From: Hormiphora californensis
Lineage: Eukaryota > Ctenophora > Tentaculata > Cydippida > Pleurobrachiidae
DNA length: 64,000 nucleotides
Assembly: GCA_020137815.1 (NCBI GenBank)
Contig: CM035359.1
Span: forward strand, 5,233,856 to 5,297,855
Reading direction: 5' to 3'
Shown: positions 11,864 to 23,611 of the stretch, one piece after another
How the letters are laid out: each line of letters starts with the position of its first letter
Position numbering within the stretch: position 1 is the stretch's first letter
Program-made: the position numbers and the translations under genes
Notes under the pieces: model-generated
The model's database searches: none
What the model was told of the DNA's origin: nothing
What the model saw: the letters and a program-made list of their open reading frames with translations, nothing else

Positions 11864-14345
11864 ATGAGTTACAATCTGAACTACGGGTTCCTGACCCTAA
11901 CTACAACTGCCATGGGGATATCGGCTAGTGTTTACACAGCCACTCTCCTCGGTAAAAAGTGCAAGAAACTGGGAGTGAGACATGTACTACAGTCCACTGA
12001 ACTTCAGATAGTCTTCTGGGATATCATTCGATGGTAAGTGAACAGCTAATTCATAATATGAGACATATTTTGAGAGAATTATATTCAATGCAATTGAATT
12101 GTTTCTATACTGACAAATTTTCTGATATAATTTATGGAGACGTCTCTAAGTTCTATATATATCGAATTACAATGACTATGACGACTGTTTCATGTAACTA
12201 TTTAATGACGATTCTGTCTCTGCCTCAGTTTGACGCTTGGTCTAGTAACCGGTATCTACCGAACCTCCCACCACGATAACCAACAACCGGCCCTGTTTTG
12301 TAATGTGGTGGGGCCCATAACGCACCTCTCCATGCGCCTTCCCTTCTTCCTTGGTGCTGCCAGTCTGGTGGGGGAGTGGTGCCCTAGAGTATCAAAAGTC
12401 ATCATTGTACTAGGGTGAGTGATATAATCACTAGTTAATTGGTCGACTTAACTTAATTAGTGCATTCAGCAGCAGTAGACTATAGTAGCTAAATGAGACG
12501 TGAGACTTGACTCCAATGTGAATAAATCTTAAGTTTTAACCTAGAATAGTTACTTAAAAAGTTACTGATATTGATTAACTAGTTAATTAATTTATAAATT
12601 TGTCCTAGATATTTGATAAGTATCGCTCTGGCGGTTATTCCCTTCCCCTTTGGAACTAACTACGAGTACGGTATGGATGGATTTTGCACCTACTACGCGG
12701 CGTATTTCACTAAATCCCGTGATCACGAGGTAAATAATTAGTTAATTATTATGCAGTTTAATTAACTAACAAATTAATTAGTTGGTGACCCCGTTGGTGA
12801 CTTATTTAATTAACCTTTCTTTCTTCAGTTCATGTTTTTGCTGGACGTTCTTCTTAGCGCAGTACCATTCCTTCTCGCTTTCGTCGCTCTTGCCCTCGTG
12901 TTCCTAGTGACCTACTTCAAACAGCAAGGTAATTGACAAACGAACAAACAAACAAACAAACAAACAAACAAACAATCAGACTTGCAATCAACACCTATTC
13001 CTTGTCTACCTAAGACCCCCTCATTTGCATTCCTCAACTGTTATCATAGCACTGGCAAGTGCCCCGGGCCCAAAAGGGGGGTGTGGGGGCACAGCCCCCA
13101 CCATAAACGGGGGTGTGGGGGCAGAGCCCCCACCTTAGAAATACCCTCTAGGCCTCTAACTCAAAAAAACAAAAGAGAGAGCACACGCAACACTTCTACA
13201 CACTTAAGCGCGTGAAAACCTGCCAGTGCTACTATATACCATTGCAGATTTCGGGGTTTTTGATGCTTTAAAAAAGCATGTTCCAGATGAAGTAGAGAGC
13301 TGAAATTTTGTACTCTGAGGGCCCTCATATAGGAGAAGAGGCATACAAATTTTCGGAACGATCGGATGTAAGGTAAAAATTTGCCAGAGGGGTCCCAAAA
13401 TGCAAAAATGTAAGGAGGGGGAGGGGAGGGGGAGGGGGAGGGGGAGGGGGAGGAGGACGCTTTTTTATCTTTGAGTGTTCTCCTAAACCACAAATAGTAG
13501 AGACTTGCCGTTTGGAACAGTGGTTCCTTACATCATTGCGCTCGGTAATAGCTGTGTGAGAACTTCGAAATCGCCATAGTTCATTAATTATTCATTATTT
13601 AGTCATTAAATATTCATTTTAACTATGGTTGCGATATGACACGACATGAAGGTCATAAAGACTTAAAACCGGTCTAATTCGACGCCGTTATTTGCATATT
13701 TATGCACCGATTCATGATTTAATGCATATTCTGAATATTTCCATTTCGGCTGATCCTAGAACGTTTTCATAAACATATTTCGACGCAAAATAGCCGATTT
13801 ATGGGGGGTCTTACTCGGGACAAAAATCTCTATCTGGCACCGTTAAGCCGTTATTTGCATATTATGTACCGATTCATGATTTAATGCATATTCTTAATAT
13901 TTCCACTTCGGCTGGTCCTAGAACGTTTTCATGGACATATTCCGGCGCAGAATAGTCGATTTATGGGGGGTCGTCCCCCTGACAAAATATCGTATCTCTC
14001 ACCATTTAGTCATTATTCGCATATTTATGAATTATTCAAATTCGAAAACATGCAGAAATCAGAAAAAATAGTTTTTCTATTTTACACCAAAAAGAACAGA
14101 AATTTAGTCCAAAAACCAATTAAATAAATTAGTTTGGATGCCCGGGCCCATGTGGTGTCACGGGGGTAACACCTTTAGGCTACTGTCATAAATGATGGAT
14201 ATCGAGAGAGATTAAGGCAAAGGAAATTAGGATAGAAAGAGTGAGATATAATCAAGAAAGACGGAATGATAAATAAGAGGAGAGAGAGAAAAAGAGAGAT
14301 ATAGTGAAAGATACAGTGAGAGAGAAAGAGAGAGAGAAATAGTGT

Positions 14346-14417
<72 letters not shown>

Positions 14418-15709
14418 GAGAGAGATAAATAGAGATAGAAAGATTGCAGGATAACAATTAACAATTAACGAGATATGCCGTTAATTATGGCAGTAGCCTA
14501 AAGGTGTTACCCCCGTGACACCACATGGGCCCGGGCATCCAAACTAATTTATTTAATTGGTTTTTGGACTAAATACCCAATAATAGTCTTTGTCAGAACC
14601 ATTATAATTTGTAACTACTGCACTCTACAGATCTATGGAGCTCTTCCTCACACTATTTCCCTTGCAGCACCAAAACTATCGATAATCTACTCCATGTCTG
14701 TGCTCCTGTGTTACCTACCAATGACAGCCATGGCCTGTCTCATCATCTCTGTGGTCGGAAATGTGGACAAGTTCTACGAATACTGGAGTGGATAAAAGTG
14801 GCTCAACTTGATGTATGTTTAAACTAGTTACTTATTTAGTTAACTAATTAATGGTGGGTTATTTATCAGCGTGATGAATGACAATTAGGGGTCAACGAAT
14901 GGGTCATCCATTGGGGGAAGTTTTTTTACGGTGGGGATGATGTGTTCAAATTTCGAATCTTGCTGTTCGACAGAACCCGACAGACAAGAATAACTGCATT
15001 ATGTTTCATAATGCTATGGAAATAAAAATTAGGCTTTTAAATTACATGTATGCGGTCCTCCTTCAATTATTGTAGACCCCGTTCTACCGAAGAAATCTCC
15101 AAGTTTTATCAAAATTTTCAAAGCTCCCTTTCCGCGGAAAGGATTTCGGTGCTAGGGTCGACCCCCCGGGCCCTGATTTGTAATAAGTCCTGATAATATA
15201 TGAATGACAGTGACCGGTGCCTAGAAATTATGCGGGTCCAGTCTTGAATACCAGCTTGAATTAGGGGGAGGTCTGAATCATTTCGAGTTAAGCACCGGCT
15301 GTATTTGCACAATACACAAAATATTTTCTACAGCTTGCAGTACAACTGTGATTGAAATTAAGAATTTTGGAAAATTTCCTACCAATTAGAAATTAAAGTG
15401 CCGTCTATTTTTTGACCTCATGGACCATGAGTCATGGTCCGTTATGGTGAGTTCTATTTTATAACCAATACGATAACCATTCTCATTTCAGGCGTGGGCC
15501 TTTGTGATTTTCCCTGTTTTTGTGCCGATCATGAACGTGTTACTAAACTCCCTCTACAACTGCTACAAATTAATAAAGAATGGTAAGCAGAGAAACATTT
15601 GCCTTGTTCGACCCTCCCCGAACAAAACAAAGAAACATGTCTCAGTTTAGATTCTCAAGAGCTGTCTTTCAATATAGAAGACCTTGAGGTTCGTTCCAAT
15701 GTTTTATAG
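11864..15709 (+). CDS. 7TM receptor-like gene (seven exons)
   Basis: Exons by splice signals: 11864-12033, 12229-12414, 12609-12729, 12829-12928, 14668-14812, 15492-15582, 15651-15709, about 290 residues. Six junctions were checked; five join in frame. The translation has seven hydrophobic segments with very short termini. A Cys before segment 3 (ALFCNVVGP) and one in the loop after segment 4 (DGFCTYYA) match the GPCR disulfide pattern. Segment 7 ends VFVPIMNVLLNSLY, in the place of the class A NPxxY motif; no DRY motif is seen. I cannot assign a ligand or family. Exon 5 hits an in-frame TAA after FYEYWSG at about 14792. One extra base there would keep it open to the donor at 14813 and match the phase of exon 6, so this is either a sequence error or a recent lesion. 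Intron 4 hosts two MITEs. Confidence 0.65.
13047..13231. mobile_element. Short MITE, TAGCACTGGCA termini
   Basis: Exact 11-bp inverted ends TAGCACTGGCA and TGCCAGTGCTA flank a G-rich core containing duplicated GGGGGTGTGGGGGCA. It lies in intron 4 of the 7TM gene. Confidence 0.6.
13684..14010. repeat. Direct repeat of about 163 bp, two copies
   Basis: GCCGTTATTTGCATATT starts a block at 13684 and a diverged second block at 13847. Both contain CCGATTCATGATTTAATGCA, and both continue to a GATTTATGGGGGGTC motif. It lies in intron 4 of the 7TM gene. Confidence 0.8.
14105..14573. mobile_element. MITE with GA-rich core
   Basis: Inverted ends of about 75 bp: ATTTAGTCCAAAAACCAATT at the left and its complement ending GGTTTTTGGACTAAAT at the right. 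The core is GAGA/GATA microsatellite (about 14275-14430). It lies in intron 4 of the 7TM gene. Two Ser/Leu-rich minus-strand frames are microsatellite translations. Confidence 0.85.
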
Positions 15710-15790
15710 ACGAGAGGGAATAGCTCACTCCCAGCTCTATCAACAAACCAACATAGAAAACCATTCAGATTGCCCCCCCCCAAAAGTCAA

Positions 15791-15796
15791 AATAAA
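15791..15796 (+). promoter_or_regulatory. Poly(A) signal of the 7TM gene
   Basis: AATAAA occurs 82 bp after the proposed stop codon. An open frame overlapping this region (to 15926) is in a different phase and would need another splice choice. Confidence 0.4.
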
Positions 15797-16507
15797 TCTC
15801 CCGAATCTAAGCCCCAAACTCACAAGTTCTCCCACAGTTCAAGTGGCGGATCTGGAGGAAGGAAACTGTAGCCAAACGACATGTCAGCCACGAAGGAACA
15901 GCTCTGAGCTGGTCCTGATAGACGAATGAAGCGACTCCTAGATTCTTAAACCAACCTGAGAAAAGATGATGATTAAGATGATGATGATCAAGATAATGAT
16001 AGATAGCAGATCAAGAAAGGAGTAAAATCTGAACTACCACAGACAATATTTGAAGTTGTGATGTAAAATGAGCTTGCTTACAGATAGGAGAGAAAGAGAA
16101 AGACTCTTAGTTTGTAGGCTGTTGTTAATATTTGAGAGCATCATATCGAACCATCAAGTGTGCAGTGTGATATCAGGGTCGGATTATCATACTGGGGGAA
16201 GAGACAAGGTTATAGTGGATTATATGGTTGGGTGATTTGAAGTTGAATATGTGTCACTACCAGTGAGGTTTACACATATCGAAAAGCCAGGTGATACCAC
16301 ACTTTCTTGTTGTTGTTACTCAACAAATGCTTTCCGGGATTCCCAGATCGGAGGGGCGAGATGCCAGTCAGCTATCAATGTTAGTAGTGTTTGTTGTGTG
16401 ATTGCACCTGGTTAGAACATTGTGTTAGACGTTTCGTACCCGTTTCGTATTGAATATTCAACATTTTATATGAGGTGTCTGAAAAAATACTTGGGGCAAC
16501 AGTCATA

Positions 16508-18059
16508 TACAAGGTGGCCCATAAATTATGATAGCGGGAGACGAGCCGTACCTCCGAAACGGTGATAGTTGTGCAAAAACAAACTACGGAAACATGCTGG
16601 AACAATTCCTGGACAGCTTTTTGCAAATTTTGAATTTTTTATTCAAAAGTTCATTTTTCATTCATGAACTTTCTACACGTTCATTAATGAATTAAGGACT
16701 CTAATTTACCGAGAGTGAGGCATTTTGTTTGGGTTGAATTTATCTTTCCAATGAGCACCATAAAAATCAAATTGAAGCACCAGGTCACATGGCAGTTGAG
16801 AAAATGCACATGCATGATTTTGGCTATTCCTGCGACTTTCAATCGGCTGTATCACGACTACCTTTTGTTCAATCATTTTAAAAATTTGGGTGAACATCGG
16901 ATAACCAAAGATCTTTCCTCACAAGAAAAATCAAAGTCAAAACTCAAAGTTCATTTTTAAGTGTTGGTAGTTCATTCCACTCATTCAGGAACCAACATCC
17001 CTAAAGTGATGAAAAGTGATGGTTTTTGTTTGGCCCATACCCTGCAAAGATAGAGAGGTGTAAAAATACGTTTCCGGGCTAGTTAGTGGGTGTCCATGTG
17101 ATCATGATGATATCTGACACCTTTTCCGAGCCATAATTATGGGATTTTCTCAAATTCAAGCATGTGATTTGAGTTTTCTGTGATTGGTATTGTGCAGCAA
17201 TGTTGAGAGATCTCATAGCACCTCAAAAATGATGATTAGTTCAATGATTTATGATCGAAAAGATTAAAACAGACGTCAAAATGAACCAAATGATCCTTTT
17301 CGATCATAAATCAACTCCTTTCATTGAACTAATCATCATTTTTGAGGTGCTAGGAGATCTCTCAACATTGCTGCACGATACCAATCGCAAAAAATCAAAT
17401 CACGTGCTTGAATTTGAGAAAATCCCTTAATTATGGCTCAGAAAAGGTGTCAGATGTCATCATGATCACATGGACACCCACTAACTAGCCCGGAAACGTA
17501 TTTTTACACCTCTCTATCATTGCAGGGTATGGGCCAAACAAAAACCATCAGTTTTCATCACTTTAGGGATGTTGGTTCCTGAATGAGTGGAATGAACTAC
17601 CAACACTTAAAAATGAACTTTGAGTTTTGACTTTGATTTTTCTTGTGAGGAAAGATCTTTGGTTATCCGATGTTCACCCAAATTTTTAAAATGATTGAAC
17701 AAAAGGTAGTCGTGATACAGCCGATTGAAAGTCGCAGGAATAGCCAAAATCATGCATGTGCATTTTCTCAACTGCCATGTGACCTGGTGCTTCAATTTGA
17801 TTTTTATGGTGCTCACTGGAAAGATAAATTCAACCCAAACAAGATGCCTCACTCTCGGTAAATTAGAGTCCTTAATTCATTAATGAACGTGTAGAAAGTT
17901 CATGAATGAAAAATGAACTTTTGAGTAAAAAATTCAAAATTTGCAAAAAGCTGTCCAGGAATTGTTCCAGCATGTTTCCGTAGTTTGTTTTTGCATAACT
18001 ATCACCGTTTCGGAGGTACGGCTCGTCCCCCGCTATCATAATTTATGGGCCACCTTGTA
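16508..18059. mobile_element. 1.55-kb near-perfect palindrome, copy 1
   Basis: The ends TACAAGGTGGCCCATAAATT and its exact inverse close a palindrome with arms of about 760 bp, flanked by TA. Arms carry the same 63-81 residue frames in mirror image. A relative with diverged sequence lies at 40025-41591. Subterminal sequence (ACGGTGATAGTTGTG, GATTGAACAAAAGG, CATTCCACTCATTCAGGAACC) is shared between them. No transposase is recognised. Confidence 0.9.
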
Positions 18060-18146
18060 GTAGAGAGAGGGATAATGAGAGGGGGAGAATGAGAGGGAGA
18101 GAGAGAGAGGGTGAGAACGAGAGAGAAAAAGTGAGAGTGAGAGTGA

Positions 18147-18200
<54 letters not shown>

Positions 18201-18215
18201 GAGAACGAGAGAGAA

Positions 18216-18284
<69 letters not shown>

Positions 18285-18290
18285 TGACTG
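18060..18290. repeat. GA-rich microsatellite
   Basis: A GA tract directly abuts the palindrome end. Part of it is duplicated (GGGTGAGAACGAGAGAGAAA twice). The stretch 18291-18934 has no recognised feature. Confidence 0.85.
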
Positions 18291-18934
18291 TCGCCCCCGT
18301 CTACTAATCCAAAGTACAACGGTTTAAACATTGGGAATAAAGATAACATTACATGTTAACCACGGGATAACCACACGATAACCACACTCAACAAACTGAA
18401 AACTTGTTTGCACCAGCCTTCTTCAATTCACTTTGTGTGAAGAAGGTCAAGCACAAACTCTAGATAACTGAAAACTGCAACTGAGTGGAAACTGGTAAAC
18501 TACTTCTCAAGAATAAGATAAAGAGATCAACTAACGATATAAATGGGGATCTAAATGTTTGCAATGTAAACTTTACATGCTGCTACTGATATTACACTGA
18601 TATATATAACCAACTGCTAGAACTATACCACCTAGTTACATAAAATAAATACTCTTAACACCATAACTGATCTTTCTTGTTGAGTAAAGTCTTCCCCCTT
18701 ACTCAACAAGATCTTCCCAAATATACACATAAGATATTCTATCTAGGGACTCTGGGGAGACCAACACACTGTAATACGCGATAAGGTATGGGATATACTT
18801 TAAAAGCTACTAAAAATAAAGATCTTTTCGTACACAGACTTGTAAATTTTGTCATAACTCAAAAACAACAATAGTGTTTGTCTCTCTCACTCTCACTCTC
18901 ACTCTCGCTCTCACACTCTCTCTTCCTTCTTATG

Positions 18935-19711
18935 CTAAACATCACCCAACTCAAAGTCTTCAGGTTCAATCTTTAAATCCCCATCAATCAGCCTATCAGT
19001 GGGCTCCATGATACTATGATTAGGGTCCATGATATTCGGGTCAATATACTCCATCATGTGTGTATTCTGGACACCAGTACCAGCCAGATCAGGGAAGGCA
19101 GCCAATAACTTGGACATGTAATCAATACTCTTCCTCGCTCTCTTCTTCCCCTTGCCCCTCTTTCCCTGGTCCCCTCCACTCCTCACTCCCAACTTCTTCA
19201 TTTTCGTTCTGCACCTCTTGTTTTTCAGGTAATTCTTGATCTGGGTGAGGGTGAGTCCAGTCGCCTCCACCATACTAACGTGGTCCTCAGGCCGGAGGTA
19301 GTTGTATGTCAAGTAATAGGTGTCCAGGACTCGCCGCTTCTGTTCGTCAAAGAAGTTGCCAGGAGAGTATTTTGTGGCACGAAGGGATGGTGGTAGTTCG
19401 TGAAGTTTGTTCTGCCGGATCCGGTATCTAGGAGATAATGAGAGGGTTAGCAAAAAAGGTGGGGGTAGGAGAGGAGAATTAGAAAAGAGGAAAAGGGCAC
19501 TGCACCGAATTCCGATCTAAGTGCACTGTCGCGTGCTCAGATTACGAATATCAAAATGGGGTCTGATTCAGGCCAGTGATGTACCTTTGAGTGGGTGTCA
19601 GTGTGTCCAGACCCTTCTCTTGTTTGGCTCGTTCGTACAGAGAATTATACCACATATCTTGTAGGGGTGTATGGTCCGTGGGCTGAAAGGGGAGAGAGAG
19701 AGTTAGGGGCA

Positions 19712-19791
<80 letters not shown>

Positions 19792-19981
19792 TTAGGGTAT
19801 TATGGCCACATAAAATAACATTGTGTCACACTACTCCCACGTGACTTTTGGACCCCGCCCCCACACAATACCTGGAAAATAGCAAGTTTCAGGTGACGCT
19901 GGAGCTCATCCCAATCCTTGGCAATGTAAAGTTGGCGTGCGGCGTGGAAGGCCTCGCAGGCACTAACGTGATCGATAATAC
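18935..19981 (-). CDS. Divergent SIX-type homeobox transcription factor, 3' exons
   Basis: Three exons join in frame on the minus strand: 19872-19981, 19585-19682 and 18935-19427. The first two encode the second half of a SIX domain (DHVSACEAFHAA, WDELQRHLK, then PLQDMWYNSLYERAK and QRYRIRQNKL). These match the HKNESVLKAKA, LQQLWLKAHYVEAE and KYRVRRK positions of SIX proteins. The last exon holds the homeodomain with the SIX-like ATGLTLTQIKNYLKNKR. Positions 48-49, normally Trp-Phe, read Tyr-Leu; Asn51 and Arg53 are kept. A Lys/Arg-rich patch and an acidic tail with LKIEPED, a SUMO-type site, follow. The first half of the SIX domain is missing: no upstream exon is visible to 22.0 kb, and the first visible exon begins with two codon bases. 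Nuclear DNA-binding role is inferred from family. Confidence 0.8.
19725..19788. repeat. (GA)n microsatellite in SIX intron
   Basis: Pure GA run between the second and first visible SIX exons. Confidence 0.9.
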
Positions 19982-20198
19982 CTGAAGGCAGAGATTTAAG
20001 AAACCATGTCAGTATACCATGTCAGTATGCAATATATATGCATGTCCGTTTGTGAGTGTAGCATGGCAGTGAGTGTGTGGGTGTGAGTCAGTGATTCAGT
20101 GTGTGTGAGTCAGTGTGCCAGCTTGTGTGTCAGATTGTCAGAGTGTGTGTGTCAGAATGTCAGATTGTGTCAGAATGTCAGATTGTGTCAGATTGTCT

Positions 20199-20200
20199 GT

Positions 20201-20272
<72 letters not shown>
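20199..20272. repeat. (GT)n microsatellite
   Basis: A pure GT run preceded by degenerate GTCAGATTGTGTCAGAAT repeats from about 20090. Cys/Val-rich frames here are repeat translations. From 20300 to 21190 I find no exon that could supply the missing SIX N-terminus. Confidence 0.9.
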
Positions 20273-20273
<1 letters not shown>

Positions 20274-21193
20274 GCAGCAAGTTGATGACGTCACAAAATT
20301 TCCCCAAGAATTGTAATAATAAAGGTACCCCATGCAGGGTTGATTTACTACAGGGAGCTGGGAGATATATGGGAAGTCCTACCCCAACTGGGATATATGT
20401 GGGAAGGATGTTATATGTCCTACCCCAATATTTAATTTACAAGCTACGAAGATATGGGAAGGATATGGGAAGGATATGGGAATTTATCGCTGCCCCTTTG
20501 CTTCAATTAAAGGATCACTTCAATCAGGATTGATGAAGGATCGTTCAATCCTTGTTATTTTTCTTCCATGGAAAAGGGAGGGACCTTGAATATATTAATT
20601 ATCAGAGCACAGATATGAGGGAGCTCGGAAGTTTCTAGCAGAATCCAGAAAAAATGATTTCGAGACAGGGTCGAACAAGGCAAGGATTTTTCTGTTTAAA
20701 TTTGGTAACCAACTTGCTGCTTTGAAAACTTTTGTGATGACTCATTGCATCAAAACCTATCATGTAAAGTGTTAAAAAAATTCATCTCACTGAGAAAACA
20801 GGGCGTTTCTGCTCATTAACAAGGACTATGTCTGGGATATGTCTTGAGAACTCTCGTACTTAACTAATTTTCGTTCGTTAGGGTGAAGCTTATCAATAGG
20901 TTTTGATGCGCTCTGATAAGTTTAAAACGTGACAAACAAATTTAATAAAAACGTTTTAATTTTTAACGTAACAAAAAAGGTGTGAATATATGGATAAAAT
21001 AATCTGTGGGCATGCTTTCTTGATGTAAAGTTATATATTGCTCTCTCATCAACCTCACTTAAAAAAGGGGGAATATAACGAAAATTTCTTCACTTCAAGA
21101 ACTGAAAAAAAAAGAATATCACCGACACGAATATATAAGTAAATGAATAAGTATATAGAGCGGGGCAAACTAATCAATTAATTAACTTAATAA

Positions 21194-21398
21194 CAGTGGT
21201 CAATGGTCATCCGACATATTCCGACGAGAAATGCGCCACGCATCAGAGAGATGCGCCACACTAAGCAAATGCTGTCACGCTTCAATTCTTCTCTCTCGTT
21301 AGTCTTTATGTCTCTCTCACTACGAATGCGCATCGTATTCCAGGTCGTAATTCAGGTCGAATTTCTCGTCGAGCTGTGACAATTATGTCGGATGACCA
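21194..21398. mobile_element. MITE, GTCATCCGACAT termini
   Basis: The motif ATGGTCATCCGACATATTCC is mirrored at the right by ATGTCGGATGACCACT. CGACGAGAAAT and ATTTCTCGTCGA form the next inverted pair. It is about 200 bp and non-coding. Confidence 0.65.
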
Positions 21399-21473
21399 CT
21401 CTATTCTCTAAGGGTTGCTTCATCGTGGATTGCTATGGGCCTCTTGATGAGATAACTTCTCCCCTCTTTCTAG

Positions 21474-21711
21474 TAGGAGTGCTTAGATCAGTTCCCGCCA
21501 AAAGTTGCGTGCCACCCCGTTTGCGAATTGTCATAGCTCCTTCATTTCAACTCCAGTCAAAAAAATGATCTTCAAGTTTTCGAAAGATCTTGTCGAGATC
21601 TACAAAAAACTTGAGGGTCATTTTTTGATTCGATGCAAAGCAAAGGAGTGACAGTAGCCTAAATTTCGTGTGGCGAGCGACTTTTGCACATGCATGCTCT
21701 AAGCGCTCCTA
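21474..21711. mobile_element. MITE, TAGGAGTGCTTAGA family, copy 1
   Basis: Ends TAGGAGTGCTTAGA and TCTAAGCGCTCCTA are inverted. Internal AACTTGAGGGTCATTTTTTG and CATAGCTCCTTCATTTC are shared with the copy at 31268-31477. Confidence 0.8.
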
Positions 21712-21911
21712 CTATTCAGCGTGGTCTTATTTGAGCCTTTTTGGCTAATTGTCTGTGTAATTTAAACATGACTATGATAAAATATTCTAAACTCTTAATA
21801 AACTTTTGCACGATATTTTTAGAAAATATTTTCGCTCCTCGCTCTCGATAATTCTAACACTTCTGTATTTTATTATTTTTACAAACATTCCAACACATAG
21901 TCCTGTAGATA

Positions 21912-21915
<4 letters not shown>

Positions 21916-21987
<72 letters not shown>

Positions 21988-21998
21988 CTCCTCTCTCT
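21916..21998. repeat. (CT)n microsatellite
   Basis: A pure CT run ends six bases before the stop codon of the last zinc-finger cassette. On the gene strand it is a GA tract just downstream of that stop. Confidence 0.9.
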
Positions 21999-22003
21999 CT
22001 CAG

Positions 22004-22311
22004 CTACTCATTCATCTTATGAATTAGCCTCTCATGTGAAGCTCTATTGGATTTAGTTCCAAAGAGTTTGCTACAATGGCGACACCTGAAAGGCTTTATC
22101 TTAAAATGAACCAGTCTCTGGTGCCGTTTTACGTCACGGACAGGTTTCCAACAGATGTTACACATGGCACTAGTGCAGTTAGGATTGGCAGGATACTGGG
22201 GATAATCAGTCTCTACAACTACTGGTGGTGAGAAAGCAGCCCCCGGTCTATTCTCAAACACAGTGCTCTGGAAGGAAGGCCGACCACGGGGTCTCCCAAC
22301 ACGAGCAGTAT
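22004..22311 (-). CDS. Zinc-finger terminal exon 19, with AT-hook
   Basis: From the acceptor after 22312 the exon starts two bases into a codon and encodes 101 residues. GRPRGRP at about residues 6-12 is a textbook AT-hook core, which binds the minor groove of AT-rich DNA. Two C2H2 fingers follow. Finger 1 is short (CNICWKPVRDVKRHQRLVH, C-X2-C-X9-H-X4-H). Finger 2 is CRHC...HERLIH with X12. It ends IHKMNE and stop. It is closely related to the exons at 22475 and 23138 and is the most distal cassette of the locus. Confidence 0.85.
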
Positions 22312-22474
22312 CTGTAGAAGGGAATCACGATGTGTTTTGCAAAGTGAGAGATACACTAATTTGTGTCGAATGTCCGTTTTTATAGGCGGCTATAGAACTT
22401 TTAGTTTTGGAAGCAATTTAAATAATTCCAAGGACTGTTTGTCGAAGGGGAATTGTCTCTTTTACCTTCTCGAT

Positions 22475-22734
22475 TTATGATCTCTTGTGTATGGCTCTCT
22501 CGTGGGAAGCCCTATTGGAGTTAGTTCCGAAGAGTTTATTACAATAATGACACTTGTAAGGCTTAATCTTATAATGAACCAAAATCTTGTGTCTCTTGAC
22601 ATTTAGGACAGATTTCCCACAAAGATCACACTTGCTACTGAGACTGTTAGCGTTTAATGGGTAATCAGGCTCTACGACTAGTTTGAAAGCTGCACCGTCC
22701 TCCATTGTAGAGGTCTGAAGAGTACTAACAACAT
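22475..22734 (-). CDS. Zinc-finger terminal exon 18
   Basis: The acceptor GATTTTCCAG (22735-22744) gives an exon starting two bases into a codon. A second acceptor 20 bp inside would shift phase, so my choice leaned on the neighbours. The short leader ends in LVVEPDYP. Finger 1 is short (CDLCGKSVLNVKRHKILVH, X9) and finger 2 is CHYC...HERAIH (X12). It ends IHKRS and stop. The leader VVEPDYP resembles VVETDYP of the exon at 22004, so the two look like a tandem duplicate pair. Confidence 0.8.
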
Positions 22735-23137
22735 CTGGAAAATCATGGTGCTTTATTTGGAAGTGAGGGATAACTTTTTGTGTTACATGCAGATTTGAAT
22801 CGATAACTAAGGCAGCAGATTACGGATCCCTAATTTATCTCCAGGATTTTACTCCTCGATCCTGGAGTTGCGCTTTACAAAATTCAGTGAAATTGTGTAC
22901 TTTCAAACAGACGAAACCCTCAAATCCCTCAGAAAAGCACATTATATATTCGTATTGCGCAAATCCAGGATTGAGGGGTAAAATCATGGGCTTCTTTTCA
23001 ATCGGGGATCTGTAATCCCCCGTGTAAAACGTTTTCTTCTGGAAGTATTTTCGAATTCTGACTCGCTAAAAAACCGATTAGGAAAGCTCAAGCAAGGTGT
23101 CTTTTTACAGTCTCGAAATGTTCGTATAGTTCCCCTT

Positions 23138-23421
23138 TTAAGATGTTTTCTCGTGTATACTTCTCTCGTGAGATCTCCTGTTGTACGTAGTACCAAAGAA
23201 CTTGTGACAGTAACGGCACTTGAATGGTTTTATCTTGAAATGCACCAAGTTTTGGTGCCTCTTCACATCGAGGACGGGCTTCCAGCAGATATCGCAAACC
23301 TTCCCACTCTCCAGATCGCGGTGTGGAAGAACTGGTTCAGTGGTCAGTGATTGAGGTGTTGCCCGAGTTCGGCTGCTTTGCCGTGAACCACGCCGCCCTC
23401 CCCGTCGCCAGAGGTCGACCG
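23138..23421 (-). CDS. Zinc-finger terminal exon 17
   Basis: It starts after CCCTCCAG, two bases into a codon. The leader contains a basic Gly/Arg/Ser patch (RRGGRRGSRQSSR) that may act as a nuclear signal or minor-groove contact. Finger 1 is short (CDICWKPVLDVKRHQNLVH, X9). Finger 2 is CRYC...HERSIH (X12). It stops after EKTS and is 94 residues long. It is paralogous to the two exons downstream. An antisense frame here is a shadow. Confidence 0.85.
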
Positions 23422-23611
23422 CTGGAGGGGGGATGAAAAGTAGGAGAGAGTTCAACTGTTGAAGTACCAGTGGAGGTGGTAAGTATGAGAGTTTCATGCA
23501 ACATAAGTTATGCAGTTTTGAATGGTAAATTTTGGTAAAGCAGAAAGTAAATCAAGGACAAATATAGCGGCGCCAATAAAATCTCCCACTCTCCGGCCAC
23601 TCTACTCAGTG

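Noticed and set aside
16706-17861. Four 63-81 residue frames as genes
   Set aside because: They are mirror copies on palindrome arms, without start context or splice signals. The conserved-peptide question is kept as a finding.
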